Shown here in pieces: positions 1 through 8,618 of a stretch of 37,410 bases of DNA. The DNA is from Deltaproteobacteria bacterium. GTDB lineage: Bacteria > Desulfobacterota > DSM-4660 > Desulfatiglandales > B25-G16. Position 1 is the first letter of the stretch. Every line of letters begins with the position of its first letter. The notes beneath the pieces were generated by a model. It searched no databases. It saw nothing but the letters and a program-made list of their open reading frames with translations, and was not told the origin of the DNA. The position numbers were made by a program, and so were the translations under genes. The DNA lies in assembly GCA_020351915.1 (NCBI GenBank), contig CP070673.1:3971021-4008430 (forward strand), in the 5' to 3' direction.

Positions 1-1
1 C

Positions 2-895
2 CAAGGTTGCAATACGATCCTAGCCCAAATTGCTGCTGAGGAGTTTGATGTTTCGATGGACAGAATACGGGTGGTCAATGCCGATACAGGGATTACCCCA
101 TTCGATTATAGCACTGTGTCCAGCCGAACGACCTATCACACAGGCAATGCCCTGAGACGAGCATGCCAGGATGCGAAGCGGCAAGTGTTCAAGCTGGCCT
201 CAAAGAGGCTGGGCGTTTCCCCACAAGACCTGGCAACCAGACAGGGGAATGTCCATGTGAAAGGGGATGAGGAGAAAGCGATTGGGATCACTAAGTTGTT
301 TATGCCTGGGGGGTATGTTTCTGAAGAGGGAATAATCCTTGGCAAGGGGCAGTTTCTGACCCCCTTTAGTGTAGAAGACCCGGAGACAGGACAGGCGGAA
401 AGGACGGTTACCTATTATGCCCATGGTGCTGCTGCGGTGGAATTGGAGGTCAACCAGGAAACGGGAGAGGTGAGGGTGTTAAGGATAGGTCAAGCCTGGG
501 ATATGGGACAACCGATAAATCCGCAGCAGTGCGAGGGGCAAATAGATGGCGGTATGGGGATGGGCATCGGTAGCGCCCTATATGAAAAGATGGTTTTAGA
601 AAACGGGGTGGTGGTTAATCCAAATTTTAGGGACTACAAAATGGTTACTGCCAGGGACGTGCCATTGGTAGAGGATGTGGTCTCGTTTTTTGCTCCAGTT
701 CCGCACAAAGATGGCCCCTTTGGGGCCAAAGGCTTCTCAGAGGGCTCTCTTATCCCCGTAGCACCAGCTATAGGAAATGCCATTTATGATGCTCTGGGGA
801 TAAGAATAAAAGATGCTCCCGTGGAGCCAGAGCAGATCCTTAAAGCGATTGAACAAGTCTCGGAAAAGGGCAAGGAGGGCCTTCGATTTGATTGA
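2..895 (+). CDS. Molybdenum hydroxylase (xanthine dehydrogenase/aldehyde oxidase family) large subunit, 3' part
   Basis: The frame is open from base 2 and the 5' end lies outside the window; an internal ATG at 56 is not the start. The fragment (about 297 codons) is the C-terminal part of the Mo-pterin subunit of XDH-type hydroxylases. It opens with QGCNTILAQIAAEEF, followed by the VVNADT and SSRTTYHTGNA segments typical of the family. Near the end GAKGFSEG carries the glutamate that acts as catalytic base in this family, followed by a PAIGNAIYDALG segment. Such enzymes hydroxylate aromatic N-heterocycles, purines or aromatic acyl-CoA compounds with water as oxygen source, using separate FAD and 2Fe-2S partners that are not seen here and may lie upstream. 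The substrate cannot be predicted. The gene ends at a TGA followed directly by hairpins. Confidence 0.9.
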   Translation, partial: QGCNTILAQIAAEEFDVSMDRIRVVNADTGITPFDYSTVSSRTTYHTGNALRRACQDAKRQVFKLASKRLGVSPQDLATRQGNVHVKGDEEKAIGITKLFMPGGYVSEEGIILGKGQFLTPFSVEDPETGQAERTVTYYAHGAAAVELEVNQETGEVRVLRIGQAWDMGQPINPQQCEGQIDGGMGMGIGSALYEKMVLENGVVVNPNFRDYKMVTARDVPLVEDVVSFFAPVPHKDGPFGAKGFSEGSLIPVAPAIGNAIYDALGIRIKDAPVEPEQILKAIEQVSEKGKEGLRFD

Positions 896-896
896 T

Positions 897-942
897 GGCC
901 CCTTCTAGGGGCCTTCCTCATACCACCGGTTCCACCGGTGGT
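897..942 (+). terminator. Two consecutive hairpins after the Mo-hydroxylase gene
   Basis: GGCCCC (897-902) pairs with GGGGCC (908-913) across a 5-nt loop. Nine bases later ACCACCGGT (922-930) pairs perfectly with ACCGGTGGT (934-942) across a 3-nt loop. There is no clear U-tract, so these may be processing or stability structures, or a weak terminator. Position directly behind a stop codon supports a 3'-end role. Confidence 0.5.
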
Positions 943-993
943 CGGTGATTCTAATCTGCCAAATGCCGTGGAACATGCTCGAGGCTTACTCCG

Positions 994-1272
994 CTAACCC
1001 CGCTTTCTTATTTTACGGCCACTACAAAATGGGCCTTTCGGCTCACCTTTCCCGACCGTGTTGGGGGATATATCTGTGCGGCTTAGGCGCTCGGAAATCA
1101 GGTCGTCATAGCCAACCAGGACTTGCTCTGGAATCCTTAGCATAAAGTGGGCTTTGAGTTCCCTTAGCCTATAGATAATTTCATTTAGGCCTAGTTTAGC
1201 AGTTGCAAGATTGAACCAAAGTGCTATATGTATTTCTTGTTCTATCTCGGCCTCTTTCTCTTGGTTTTTCAT
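994..1272 (-). CDS. Hypothetical 92-residue protein
   Basis: A small reading frame opposite to its neighbours. The first two thirds look like a real amphipathic helical protein (EAEIEQEIHIALWFNLATAK, then LRELKAHFMLRIPEQVL). The basic tail (GRKIRKRG) looks like unrelated sequence appended to it. Upstream of the ATG there is only a weak purine stretch (aaggttt). I do not recognise the family. It could be a genuine orphan or the truncated head of a longer protein. Confidence 0.35.
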   Translation of the reverse strand: MKNQEKEAEIEQEIHIALWFNLATAKLGLNEIIYRLRELKAHFMLRIPEQVLVGYDDLISERLSRTDISPNTVGKGEPKGPFCSGRKIRKRG

Positions 1273-1302
1273 TGGGAAACCTTAACAATAGAAAGAGATC
1301 GC

Positions 1303-1316
1303 GATTTGATCAAATC
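1303..1316. promoter_or_regulatory. Perfect 14-bp palindrome GATTTGATCAAATC
   Basis: GATTTGATCAAATC is its own reverse complement. It lies in the ~400-bp non-coding stretch between the small minus-strand ORF and the plus-strand flavoprotein gene, a plausible place for a dimeric repressor site. No regulator gene is adjacent, so the assignment rests on symmetry alone. Confidence 0.3.
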
Positions 1317-1554
1317 TTAGACCACGCGAACACTTTTGAACGTTGCCAACTTTTTGACTTCCAAAATTGCAATGTGCCAATATGAAGGTGCAATGAACCT
1401 ATTTAACAAATTTGCTATGAAATGTCTTTATAAGCAAAGCGAACCCCATGAGATGCTGCGTGATGGGATCGCTGCGTGGTTATTATTCCTAGTCCCGTAG
1501 TGTGCTGGACAGCCTTCTTCTAGTATTCACTATAAAGAGGGAGGATGGATGGAT

Positions 1555-1608
1555 ATGGGTAACAGCGTCTCCGAAAGCAAGGCCAGTAAACTGATAGATA
1601 AGAACTAG
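1555..1608 (+). pseudogene. Truncated 17-codon ORF, possible DUF1801-type N-terminus or leader peptide
   Basis: A strong Shine-Dalgarno (AGAGGGAGG, ending at 1544) precedes a short reading frame, MGNSVSESKASKLIDKN, that stops at TAG. A second ATG at 1549 is in the same frame. The ASKLIDK segment resembles the start of DUF1801 proteins (consensus roughly ASxLIDxRIxELGDWRG), but the homology ends at the stop. It is either a gene decapitated just after its start or a small leader ORF about 120 nt ahead of the flavoprotein gene. Confidence 0.3.
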
Positions 1609-1729
1609 AAGCTGTTTTCAAGGGCCGATCGCCCCGGAATGATCACTTACGCACAAAGACTCTATACCCTTGCGAAATTTAGGATCGTTCAAGTACTCTT
1701 TTATGCCCCTCGATGTTGAAGGAGGAAAA

Positions 1730-3688
1730 ATGGAAAAGAAATTTACGAAGCTGCTCGAGCCGATTCGATTGGGACCGCACGTGTTAAAAAATCGGATGAT
1801 TATGTCGCCTATGTGGAATCGCTATGCCTCAGTCAATGGGGAGGTCACGCAACAAACCATAGACTATTATGTTGAGCGAGCAAAGAGCGGGGTGGCGATG
1901 ATCATCCAGGAGGCAACAGGCGTGGACCCTAACCATCTATGGATAGAGCCACAGTTGCGAATCGATGACGACAAATTTGTACCCGGGCTTCATAGGCTCG
2001 TTGAGGCCATCCATAATCATGGTGCACTGATCATTTGTCAACTCCACCATGCCGGGATGTTTGGGCGAAACCCCGTCGCACCATCAGATGTTCCATCCTG
2101 GGGTGCCGGAGGACTTTCCCAGCCAAAGACTATGACCTTGGCAGAAATTGATGAGGCAAGAGAGCTTTTTATTGCAGCGGGCTATAGAGCTATGGAGGCA
2201 GGCTATGACGGGGTAGAGTTACACGGATCAACCTCCTATCTGTTGCAACAATTCAGTTCTCCACACTCGAACAAAAGGACGGACAAATATGGGGGCGGCG
2301 TGGAAAGGCGGGCGGCACTGGCGCGAGAGATAACTCGAGGGATTCGCTCGAGATGCGGTCCCGACTTCCCCATAGGTTACACAACCGTGCCTTATGAGGA
2401 AGTGCCTGACGGCATGAGGGTTGAGGAGGCCATAGACTTTACCAGATTTCTCCTGCGTGAAGGGATTGACTATGTTCACTTTTTGCCCGGAACCTACGAA
2501 ACATTCCACTATGAGGGGGGGAGGGGAACGTGCCAAAGGCAGAAATCAGGCGTTTTCGACATTACGAAGGCCTTCAAAGATGCCCTTAAGATGAATGTTT
2601 TCGCACGAACCTGCGGTCAGAACGACCCCCTGGTATGGGAGGAGTCTCTGAAGAAGGGAGAGGCGGATGCGATTCTGATCGGCAGGGCCATGCTCAGTGA
2701 CCCCCACCTGCCCAGGAAGGTCATTGAGGGACGACTGGATGATATTCGTCCATGTATCAAGTGTAATTACTGTTACGAAAGCGGGGTGATTAAGAAATAT
2801 CAGTTGGGTTGCAGCCTGAATCCTGAGCTCGGAAGAGAAAGGGAATATGCCATCACAAGCAAAGTATCCCACCCCAAAAAAGCCTTAGTGGTAGGAGGAG
2901 GGCCTGGAGGCCTTGAGGCAGCCAGGGTTGCAGCGCTTCGAGGTCACGATGTGACGCTTATGGAGAAGGAAAGTGAGCTTGGTGGCACCATGATCGTTGC
3001 CTCCCTGCCCATCGGTAAGGAGATCTTGATGTCCTTCGTTAAGTGGGCTGAGGATCAATGCCGGAAGATTGGAGTGAGTATCCGGCTTAACACAGAGGTG
3101 ACGCCGGAGGTCGTGAAAGAGGCCAAACCTGATGTGGTCATTATTGCCGCGGGCGCAACGCCCTTGATACCGGAGATCCCCGGGGTAGATAAGCCCCACG
3201 TCGTTATTGCAGAGGACGTTTTAAGGGGGAAAGCAGGTGTAGGGAAAAGAGTTGTTGTACTCGGCGGCCTGGGGCAGACGGGCGTTGAAACCGCTGATTT
3301 CATAATGGAGAAGGGTTTGGCCGAAACTGTAACCATCGTTATGCGATCGGGCGGAAGAAGACTTGCAGAGGGGATGGATCCGGTGAACAGGGCCCATTTG
3401 ATGCAGGTCATTTGGCCACGGTTAGGCATAAAGGTGATGCACAATATGGATATCGAGGAGATTACCGATAATGGCCTGGTGGGGATAGATAGAAATTGGC
3501 AGAGGCACCCGATTGAGGCTGACACCGTGGTCCTCGCAAGGGGCTATGTTCCGAGCAGGACCCTTTATGAAGCATTAAGGGGACAGGTTCCGGAGGTTTA
3601 CGCGATCGGGGATTGCGTGAAGGCACGTAACATAAGGGAGGCCGTTCATGAAGGGGCATATATCGCCCGGCAAATTAGACTTGATTAA
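1730..3688 (+). CDS. OYE-type FMN/FAD/4Fe-4S oxidoreductase (2,4-dienoyl-CoA/enoate reductase-like)
   Basis: The start is the ATG at 1730, behind GGAGG, rather than the upstream ATG at 1670; this gives 652 residues, normal for the FadH/BaiCD/trimethylamine dehydrogenase family. An N-terminal TIM barrel (about 1-340) binds FMN. C342-x2-C345-x2-C348-x12-C361 is the 4Fe-4S site. The C-terminal half has two Rossmann motifs (VVGGGPGGLEAA near 387 and VVLGGLGQTG) and a YAIGDC FAD motif. Family members pass electrons from NAD(P)H through FAD and the cluster to FMN and reduce an activated C=C bond. The substrate-binding loop reads HGSTSYLLQQF: His165 and Tyr170 are kept but the His/Asn expected three residues after His165 is Thr168. 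A cytoplasmic role with the SDR and FAD oxidoreductase downstream is likely; the exact substrate is unknown. Confidence 0.9.
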   Translation: MEKKFTKLLEPIRLGPHVLKNRMIMSPMWNRYASVNGEVTQQTIDYYVERAKSGVAMIIQEATGVDPNHLWIEPQLRIDDDKFVPGLHRLVEAIHNHGALIICQLHHAGMFGRNPVAPSDVPSWGAGGLSQPKTMTLAEIDEARELFIAAGYRAMEAGYDGVELHGSTSYLLQQFSSPHSNKRTDKYGGGVERRAALAREITRGIRSRCGPDFPIGYTTVPYEEVPDGMRVEEAIDFTRFLLREGIDYVHFLPGTYETFHYEGGRGTCQRQKSGVFDITKAFKDALKMNVFARTCGQNDPLVWEESLKKGEADAILIGRAMLSDPHLPRKVIEGRLDDIRPCIKCNYCYESGVIKKYQLGCSLNPELGREREYAITSKVSHPKKALVVGGGPGGLEAARVAALRGHDVTLMEKESELGGTMIVASLPIGKEILMSFVKWAEDQCRKIGVSIRLNTEVTPEVVKEAKPDVVIIAAGATPLIPEIPGVDKPHVVIAEDVLRGKAGVGKRVVVLGGLGQTGVETADFIMEKGLAETVTIVMRSGGRRLAEGMDPVNRAHLMQVIWPRLGIKVMHNMDIEEITDNGLVGIDRNWQRHPIEADTVVLARGYVPSRTLYEALRGQVPEVYAIGDCVKARNIREAVHEGAYIARQIRLD

Positions 3689-3782
3689 GAGATGTATTGA
3701 AAGGCCGTTCAATCAATATGGCGTGCTGGTTGTACGCGTGGACTGAGTTTGATTTACTTAACATCGTAAAGGAGGATACAAA

Positions 3783-5363
3783 GTGGGAGGTAGTGAACAT
3801 GATGTTGTGATTGCAGGCGGGGGGCACAATGGTCTTATTGTTGGCGCCTATTTCGCCAAGGCGGGGTTGGATGTTTGTGTGGTCGAGAGGCAGGATAAAG
3901 TCGGCGGTGGTGCCATCACGAGGGAGTGGACCTTACCGGGATTCAAGCATGACATGGCCTCGATGATACACATGACCATCCAGGCCAATCCCCTCATTCA
4001 CCGTGACGAGTTGGAGCTTCAGTCTAAATATGGACTCAGATATATTTTCCCAGACCCGGCCTGTGCCATTATTTTCCCTGACCAAAAAGCCCTCGTCTTG
4101 TACCAGGACATGGACAGGACATGTGAATCCATCGCTCAGTTCTCCCGAAAGGATGCTGAAGCATATCCTCAATTCTGTGAGCATGCCAAGATGATTCTCA
4201 AGACGGGGGCGGTATCCATGTTTTCCCCTGCCGCTCCCTTCGGCCGTTTGGTCTCCTTCATGGATTCGAGCGATGGGGGTCGGGAATATCTAAGAACCAT
4301 CCTCTCAAGCACATGGGACTTGGCATGCGAATTGTTTGAGAGCGAGCAGATGAGGGTAGCGCTCGCCAGATTTGCCTCCGAGGTGATGATTGGGCCTCGA
4401 GAAAAGGGGACTGGCGTCTATATGTTTGGGTTTCCACACTTCCAAACCTGGAAGGTAGCGATTCCTGAGGGGGGGTCCGGGGCACTCTCCGATTCATTGG
4501 CAGCCTGCATCCAAGATAAAGGGGGTACGATCAGGGTCTCCAGCCCAATCAAGGCCATAAACGTAGAGGGTGGCGAGGCAAAAGGGGTCATCTTGGAATC
4601 TGGAGAGGAGGTCTTAGCCAAGAAAGCTATCGTTTCTAACCTCAATGTGAAGCAGCTCTTCCTCCAAATGTTGGACCCGAAGGATCTGCCTCCTGACTTC
4701 CCGAAAAAGGTCAGGCGGATTGAGCAAAGCTCCTTTATGGCCCTGCACCAAGCTGTTGCCCTCAACGAGGCTCCGAAATACAAGGCAGGAGAAGCCGTCG
4801 ATGAGTGTTTCTTGATAGAGATTAGCCCATTTCAGGAGGAATTTCTCAGGATATTCGAAGAGTTTGTGTATGGGATTCCCAGCACAAAAATGCCGCTCTT
4901 GGGTGTTGGTACGATAGCAGACCCTACCCGTGCCCCCGAAGGCAAGCACACCCTTTACCTCTACCACTATGAGCCCTACGACTTGAAGGATGGCGGTCCG
5001 ACCAAGTGGAACGAGATAAAGGAGGAACTAGCCGACGGTATTATGGACACAGTAAGAGAACATTGTACCAATATGGGGCCCGAGAACGTCCTTGGGCGCT
5101 ATCTCTTCAGTCCTTATGATATCGAGCAGTATAACCCTGCCATGGTCCAGGGGGACATCATGCACATCGGTGCATTCCTGACGCAGTACTTCAGCAACAG
5201 GCCTCTTCCCGGTTGGGGTCACTACAAGACACCCGTGAAGAAGCTCTATATGTGTGGAGCGAGCACTCACCCCGGAGCAGGCATTACTGGTGGGGGCAGA
5301 GCCGCGACGGAGGCGATCATGGAAGATCTGGGCATTGATTTCAGAAAGATGATAAAGAAATAA
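3783..5363 (+). CDS. Phytoene-desaturase-like FAD-dependent oxidoreductase (COG1233 type)
   Basis: A GTG start is set by the strong AAAGGAGG eight bases upstream; 526 residues. The N-terminal dinucleotide fold reads VIAGGGHNGLIVGAYFAKAG followed by VVERQDKVGGG, the FAD-binding signature of the CrtI/PYROXD2 group. The C-terminus has the second FAD contact (MCGASTHPGAGITGGGRAA) and ends normally. Proteins of this group desaturate, isomerise or saturate hydrophobic substrates; many bacterial members have no known substrate. There are no carotenoid genes nearby, so carotenoid synthesis is unlikely. The gene follows the OYE-like enzyme by 94 nt in the same direction and is probably cotranscribed, with a short ATTGAA/TTCAAT hairpin between them. 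Confidence 0.87.
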   Translation: MGGSEHDVVIAGGGHNGLIVGAYFAKAGLDVCVVERQDKVGGGAITREWTLPGFKHDMASMIHMTIQANPLIHRDELELQSKYGLRYIFPDPACAIIFPDQKALVLYQDMDRTCESIAQFSRKDAEAYPQFCEHAKMILKTGAVSMFSPAAPFGRLVSFMDSSDGGREYLRTILSSTWDLACELFESEQMRVALARFASEVMIGPREKGTGVYMFGFPHFQTWKVAIPEGGSGALSDSLAACIQDKGGTIRVSSPIKAINVEGGEAKGVILESGEEVLAKKAIVSNLNVKQLFLQMLDPKDLPPDFPKKVRRIEQSSFMALHQAVALNEAPKYKAGEAVDECFLIEISPFQEEFLRIFEEFVYGIPSTKMPLLGVGTIADPTRAPEGKHTLYLYHYEPYDLKDGGPTKWNEIKEELADGIMDTVREHCTNMGPENVLGRYLFSPYDIEQYNPAMVQGDIMHIGAFLTQYFSNRPLPGWGHYKTPVKKLYMCGASTHPGAGITGGGRAATEAIMEDLGIDFRKMIKK

Positions 5364-5413
5364 GACCAACCGAAGCACTATAAGGATGGAAATCGAGTTT
5401 GGAGGATTTCGCA

Positions 5414-5668
5414 GTGGAAGATGGTATGAATATTGTTAACGAAGTGGGTGACATCGCCGTAGTAGTTTATTCGTTCAGGCGCGAAGGGGACAAACTGGTT
5501 ATGGACGGAAAGGCATTGGGTACCATGCGTATGGATATGATCGTCACTGCAGAGGAGGCTTTAAAGGGCTTGAAGATTGCATTGAGCTGGCAGGCCGTTT
5601 CCTTTGTCTTACTCCTCCCTTGCTTTTGGCTAAGGAATTGGGTGGGCCGTATTTTCAAAAAGGGTTAG
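5414..5668 (+). CDS. Small protein with C-terminal hydrophobic segment, function unknown
   Basis: GTG at 5414 is preferred because GGAGG (5401-5405) sits eight bases ahead; a TTG at 5399 is also in frame. The 84-residue product has a soluble N-terminal part (GDIAVVVYSFRREGDKL, then ALGTMRMDMIV) and one hydrophobic helix near the end (LSWQAVSFVLLLPCFWL) followed by basic residues (RIFKKG). This suggests a tail-anchored membrane protein with its bulk facing the cytoplasm. It sits tightly between the FAD oxidoreductase and the SDR and is likely part of that operon. I do not recognise a named family. Confidence 0.65.
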   Translation: MEDGMNIVNEVGDIAVVVYSFRREGDKLVMDGKALGTMRMDMIVTAEEALKGLKIALSWQAVSFVLLLPCFWLRNWVGRIFKKG

Positions 5669-5759
5669 AACCGCCTGACGAAGCTTTGATGTCATGACTC
5701 GCACCTATACAGGGCCTCAATCCGTGGGTGAAACATTGAAGGAAGAACAGGGGGAAAGG

Positions 5760-6575
5760 ATGGCTCTGAAAGAATTCAACTTAGAGGGCAAAATTGCTAT
5801 TGTCACAGGCGGAAGTCGAGGTATTGGGAAAGGTATCGTCCTGGTCTTGGCTGAAGCCGGGGCAGATATCGTGGTTGTAGCCCGCAGCCCAAATCCGGTG
5901 GAGCAAGTGGCTGAGGAGGTCCGTAAAATGGGTCGAAAATCTCTTCCTGTCCCCACCGATGTCACCAAAGCAGACCAAGTGGAAAGGATGGTAGAGAAGA
6001 CCATAGCAGAATTCGGGAAGATAGACATCCTGGTTAACAACGCGGGTAGAAGCGCGCCCAAGCCATTGGTGCCCTTAGGGTATAAAACGATCTACTCGGA
6101 GCTCGTTCCCAACTTCGACAAACTCATCACCGAAGAAGAGTGGCATGAACAAATTGACATGAATCTGACCAGCACCTTCCTGGTAACCAGGGCTGTCGGT
6201 CCCCATATGATCCGGCAAAGAAAGGGTAAAATTATTAATATTACCTCCAACCAGTCTACAAAGCCCTTCCTTTTTCATATACCCTATGGTAGTGCCAAGG
6301 CTGGCCTGAATATGTTCACAAAGGGCCTGGCCCTGGAGTGGGCAAGGTTCAACATTCATGTGAACGCCATAGGATCAGGACTAGCCAACACCGAACTGGG
6401 AAGGATGTACGTGGAGAATGAAAAGCTAAGGGAATCGACCCTGCGTGCGATCCCTCTGCGACGGCTGACAGAACCCCGAGATATGGGGCTCCTCACCGTC
6501 TACTTTGCCTCCGATGCTTCGAATAATGTGACAGGGCAGATAATTTATTGTGACGGTGGACTGGTGATCGCTTGA
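5760..6575 (+). CDS. Short-chain dehydrogenase/reductase (SDR), FabG-like
   Basis: ATG at 5760 behind a GGGGGAAAGG purine stretch gives 271 residues; an upstream in-frame ATG at 5694 lacks a ribosome site. The classical SDR features appear in order: the TGGSRGIG cofactor loop, LVNNAG, the catalytic serine in NITSNQS, and the YGSAK Tyr-x3-Lys pair, then a C-terminal TGQIIYCDGG. It should interconvert a hydroxyl and a keto group with NAD(P)H. As the last gene of the plus-strand cluster it could oxidise a 3-hydroxyacyl or cyclic alcohol intermediate made by the enzymes upstream. There is an insertion of roughly 20 residues after NNAGRSAPKP compared with short FabG proteins. Confidence 0.92.
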   Translation: MALKEFNLEGKIAIVTGGSRGIGKGIVLVLAEAGADIVVVARSPNPVEQVAEEVRKMGRKSLPVPTDVTKADQVERMVEKTIAEFGKIDILVNNAGRSAPKPLVPLGYKTIYSELVPNFDKLITEEEWHEQIDMNLTSTFLVTRAVGPHMIRQRKGKIINITSNQSTKPFLFHIPYGSAKAGLNMFTKGLALEWARFNIHVNAIGSGLANTELGRMYVENEKLRESTLRAIPLRRLTEPRDMGLLTVYFASDASNNVTGQIIYCDGGLVIA

Positions 6576-6803
6576 AGGCACATAAGGATACCTAACCATC
6601 GTACCTTCGAACGGTGTTTCAGGTTTAGGATAAATATCTCATAACTTTTTAGAGTTTGCACGAAGCTCTTCCTAATGGTGGAACCCCGATGATCTGGTTG
6701 GAGCGATCAGGATCATCATAAGCGACCACCAGGGACCAGCCGGGCTGAGTAAGCCCCGGGATGCACCTTGGGCCGTGGCAGATGTACATACTGTTCTATC
6801 ACC

Positions 6804-8453
6804 TTAGATCTTACCCTCCGCCTTAAGTTTCTCGCTAATGTCCTGCTTCAACACCTTTTTATCCACCTTTTGATCGGCCCCAACCATGGGTATGCTGTCC
6901 ACCAACTCTAATCTCTCTGGTAGCTTGTATGGGGCGATGCTTTTCTGCTTAAGGAATGAAATCATCTCATCGAAGGTAAACATCTGGTTCTCCTTGGGAG
7001 CAACATAAGCACAGGCCCGTTCCCCCATGACTGGGTCGGGCATCCCAACCACGGCCGCACCTGACACCCTAGGATGGCTAATGAGCAAGTTTTCGATCTC
7101 AGCGGGATAGATGTTCTGTCCACCCCGAATGATCATATCTTTCTGGCGCCCTAAGATCACCAGTTTTCCTCGATCGTCCAATTTTCCTCTATCGCCTGTT
7201 CGGTACCAGCCATCCCTGGTCCAGACCTCCCAAGTTGTGTCGGGGTCTCGGTAGTAGCCTGAGACGCCGACCGGGCCGGCCAACATTATCTCTCCAACCT
7301 CCCCTCTTGGCACCTCGTTACCCTCATCATCAGCCAGCTTCACCTCGCATCCTGGTAGGGGCTCACCTACGGTCAGCAAGCGAACCCCACGGGGGTCACC
7401 AAGGATGCTGGTAGAGCCTGTACCGAAGTCTACGGCACCATACCCTTGTATTATGGGACAACCTATGTTTTCTTCAGCTTCCACTGCGACCTGGTAGGCA
7501 AGGGGAGCCCCGGTAACCCTGATAAATCTCAATGAGCTGATGTCATACTCCTTAAGATTGGGATGCCTTGCCGTCATCACCAACTGAGCAGGGACAACAC
7601 CGGCGATAGTGACCCTCTCCCTCTCTATGAGCTTGAGGGCTTCCTCGGGCTCGAAATGTTCCATCATTACCATCTTGGCACCCACCCATGGCACACAACA
7701 GTAGGCGATGATATTGGGTCCCAGAGCAGCAGGTGCAAGGACGGCCACAATATCACTCCCAGTTATCTGGTAGGCTTTTACAAAATATTTTCCGCTAAAG
7801 ATATGGGAGCACGAAGGTATTTCCACAAACTTGGGCAGTCCGGTGGAACCGGTGGTAGGGACGACGAGAGAAAACTCCGTCGCTTTGGTCTTTGTCCCTT
7901 CAAGATAGCTTGATGGGTATTTTTCCTCCAGTGGTCGCTCGGTCATGGCTTTGATGGAGAGGGTGCCCCCGGGCACTTCATCGCCTACCAAAAAGACATA
8001 TTTTAGCCCGGGCAGACTGGTACGAATCTCCTTTATCATCTCGAAGTAATCGAAATCCCTGAACTGCCATGGAATGACTACGCCGGTAGCTTCGACATGG
8101 CTGAGGATGTATTCCATCTCTCGTCGCCGGAAGGTCCTCAAGACAGGCATGAACAGGAGGCCCGCCTTCTCGCAGGCAATCCTGAGCAGGCAAAGCTCTA
8201 CGGAGTTGGGTAGTTGAACAACGAGCATCTGGTCCTTCTTCAAGCCTTGATCCAAGAGCCCCAGGGCGAGACGATCTATCCACTGCTTGGCTTGGCCCCA
8301 AGTGAGCCTCGTTTTGGAATCGACAACCGCTTCCTTATTAGGATAGTCCATGGCACTCTGATCCCAAAGATCAGAAAACGTTCTCGGCCCCCAGTATCCC
8401 TCGGTGGTGTACTTCTCAATCATCTCCGGAGTATATCTATTTGGCTTAGCCAT
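6804..8453 (-). CDS. AMP-forming acyl-CoA/aryl-acid ligase (EntE/DhbE-like)
   Basis: Start chosen at the ATG at 8453 (MAKPNRYTPEMIEKY), eight bases after GGAGGG; an upstream in-frame start at 8528 lacks this site. 549 residues. The adenylate-forming signature is clear: P-loop VVPTTGSTGLPK, the A5 region GYGAVDFGTGS, A7 YRTGDRGKLD, A8 GRQKDMIIRGGQNIYPAEIE, and a C-terminal lysine in DQKVDKKVL in the place of the catalytic A10 lysine. The N-terminal layout (EKYTTEGYWGPRTFSDLW) matches the aryl-acid ligase branch. It activates a carboxylic acid to an acyl-AMP and then to CoA or another thiol. The A5 motif lacks the usual glutamate (GAVDFG instead of GxTE), so activity or specificity may differ. 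It is the last gene of a three-gene minus-strand unit. Confidence 0.88.
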   Translation of the reverse strand: MAKPNRYTPEMIEKYTTEGYWGPRTFSDLWDQSAMDYPNKEAVVDSKTRLTWGQAKQWIDRLALGLLDQGLKKDQMLVVQLPNSVELCLLRIACEKAGLLFMPVLRTFRRREMEYILSHVEATGVVIPWQFRDFDYFEMIKEIRTSLPGLKYVFLVGDEVPGGTLSIKAMTERPLEEKYPSSYLEGTKTKATEFSLVVPTTGSTGLPKFVEIPSCSHIFSGKYFVKAYQITGSDIVAVLAPAALGPNIIAYCCVPWVGAKMVMMEHFEPEEALKLIERERVTIAGVVPAQLVMTARHPNLKEYDISSLRFIRVTGAPLAYQVAVEAEENIGCPIIQGYGAVDFGTGSTSILGDPRGVRLLTVGEPLPGCEVKLADDEGNEVPRGEVGEIMLAGPVGVSGYYRDPDTTWEVWTRDGWYRTGDRGKLDDRGKLVILGRQKDMIIRGGQNIYPAEIENLLISHPRVSGAAVVGMPDPVMGERACAYVAPKENQMFTFDEMISFLKQKSIAPYKLPERLELVDSIPMVGADQKVDKKVLKQDISEKLKAEGKI

Positions 8454-8618
8454 TAGGCCCTCCTGCAAAAAATCATGGTAAGATACCCCCTTGCAGCGTA
8501 GGGAAGCGAATGGCTTCCCTATCAGCATAGTTGGAGGGTAAACTCTCCTACGAATTATCTAGAGTAATTCCTTTTTAATGTCCCCTTTTAGAAAGAAAGC
8601 TGCGCTCGCTGCGGATTT

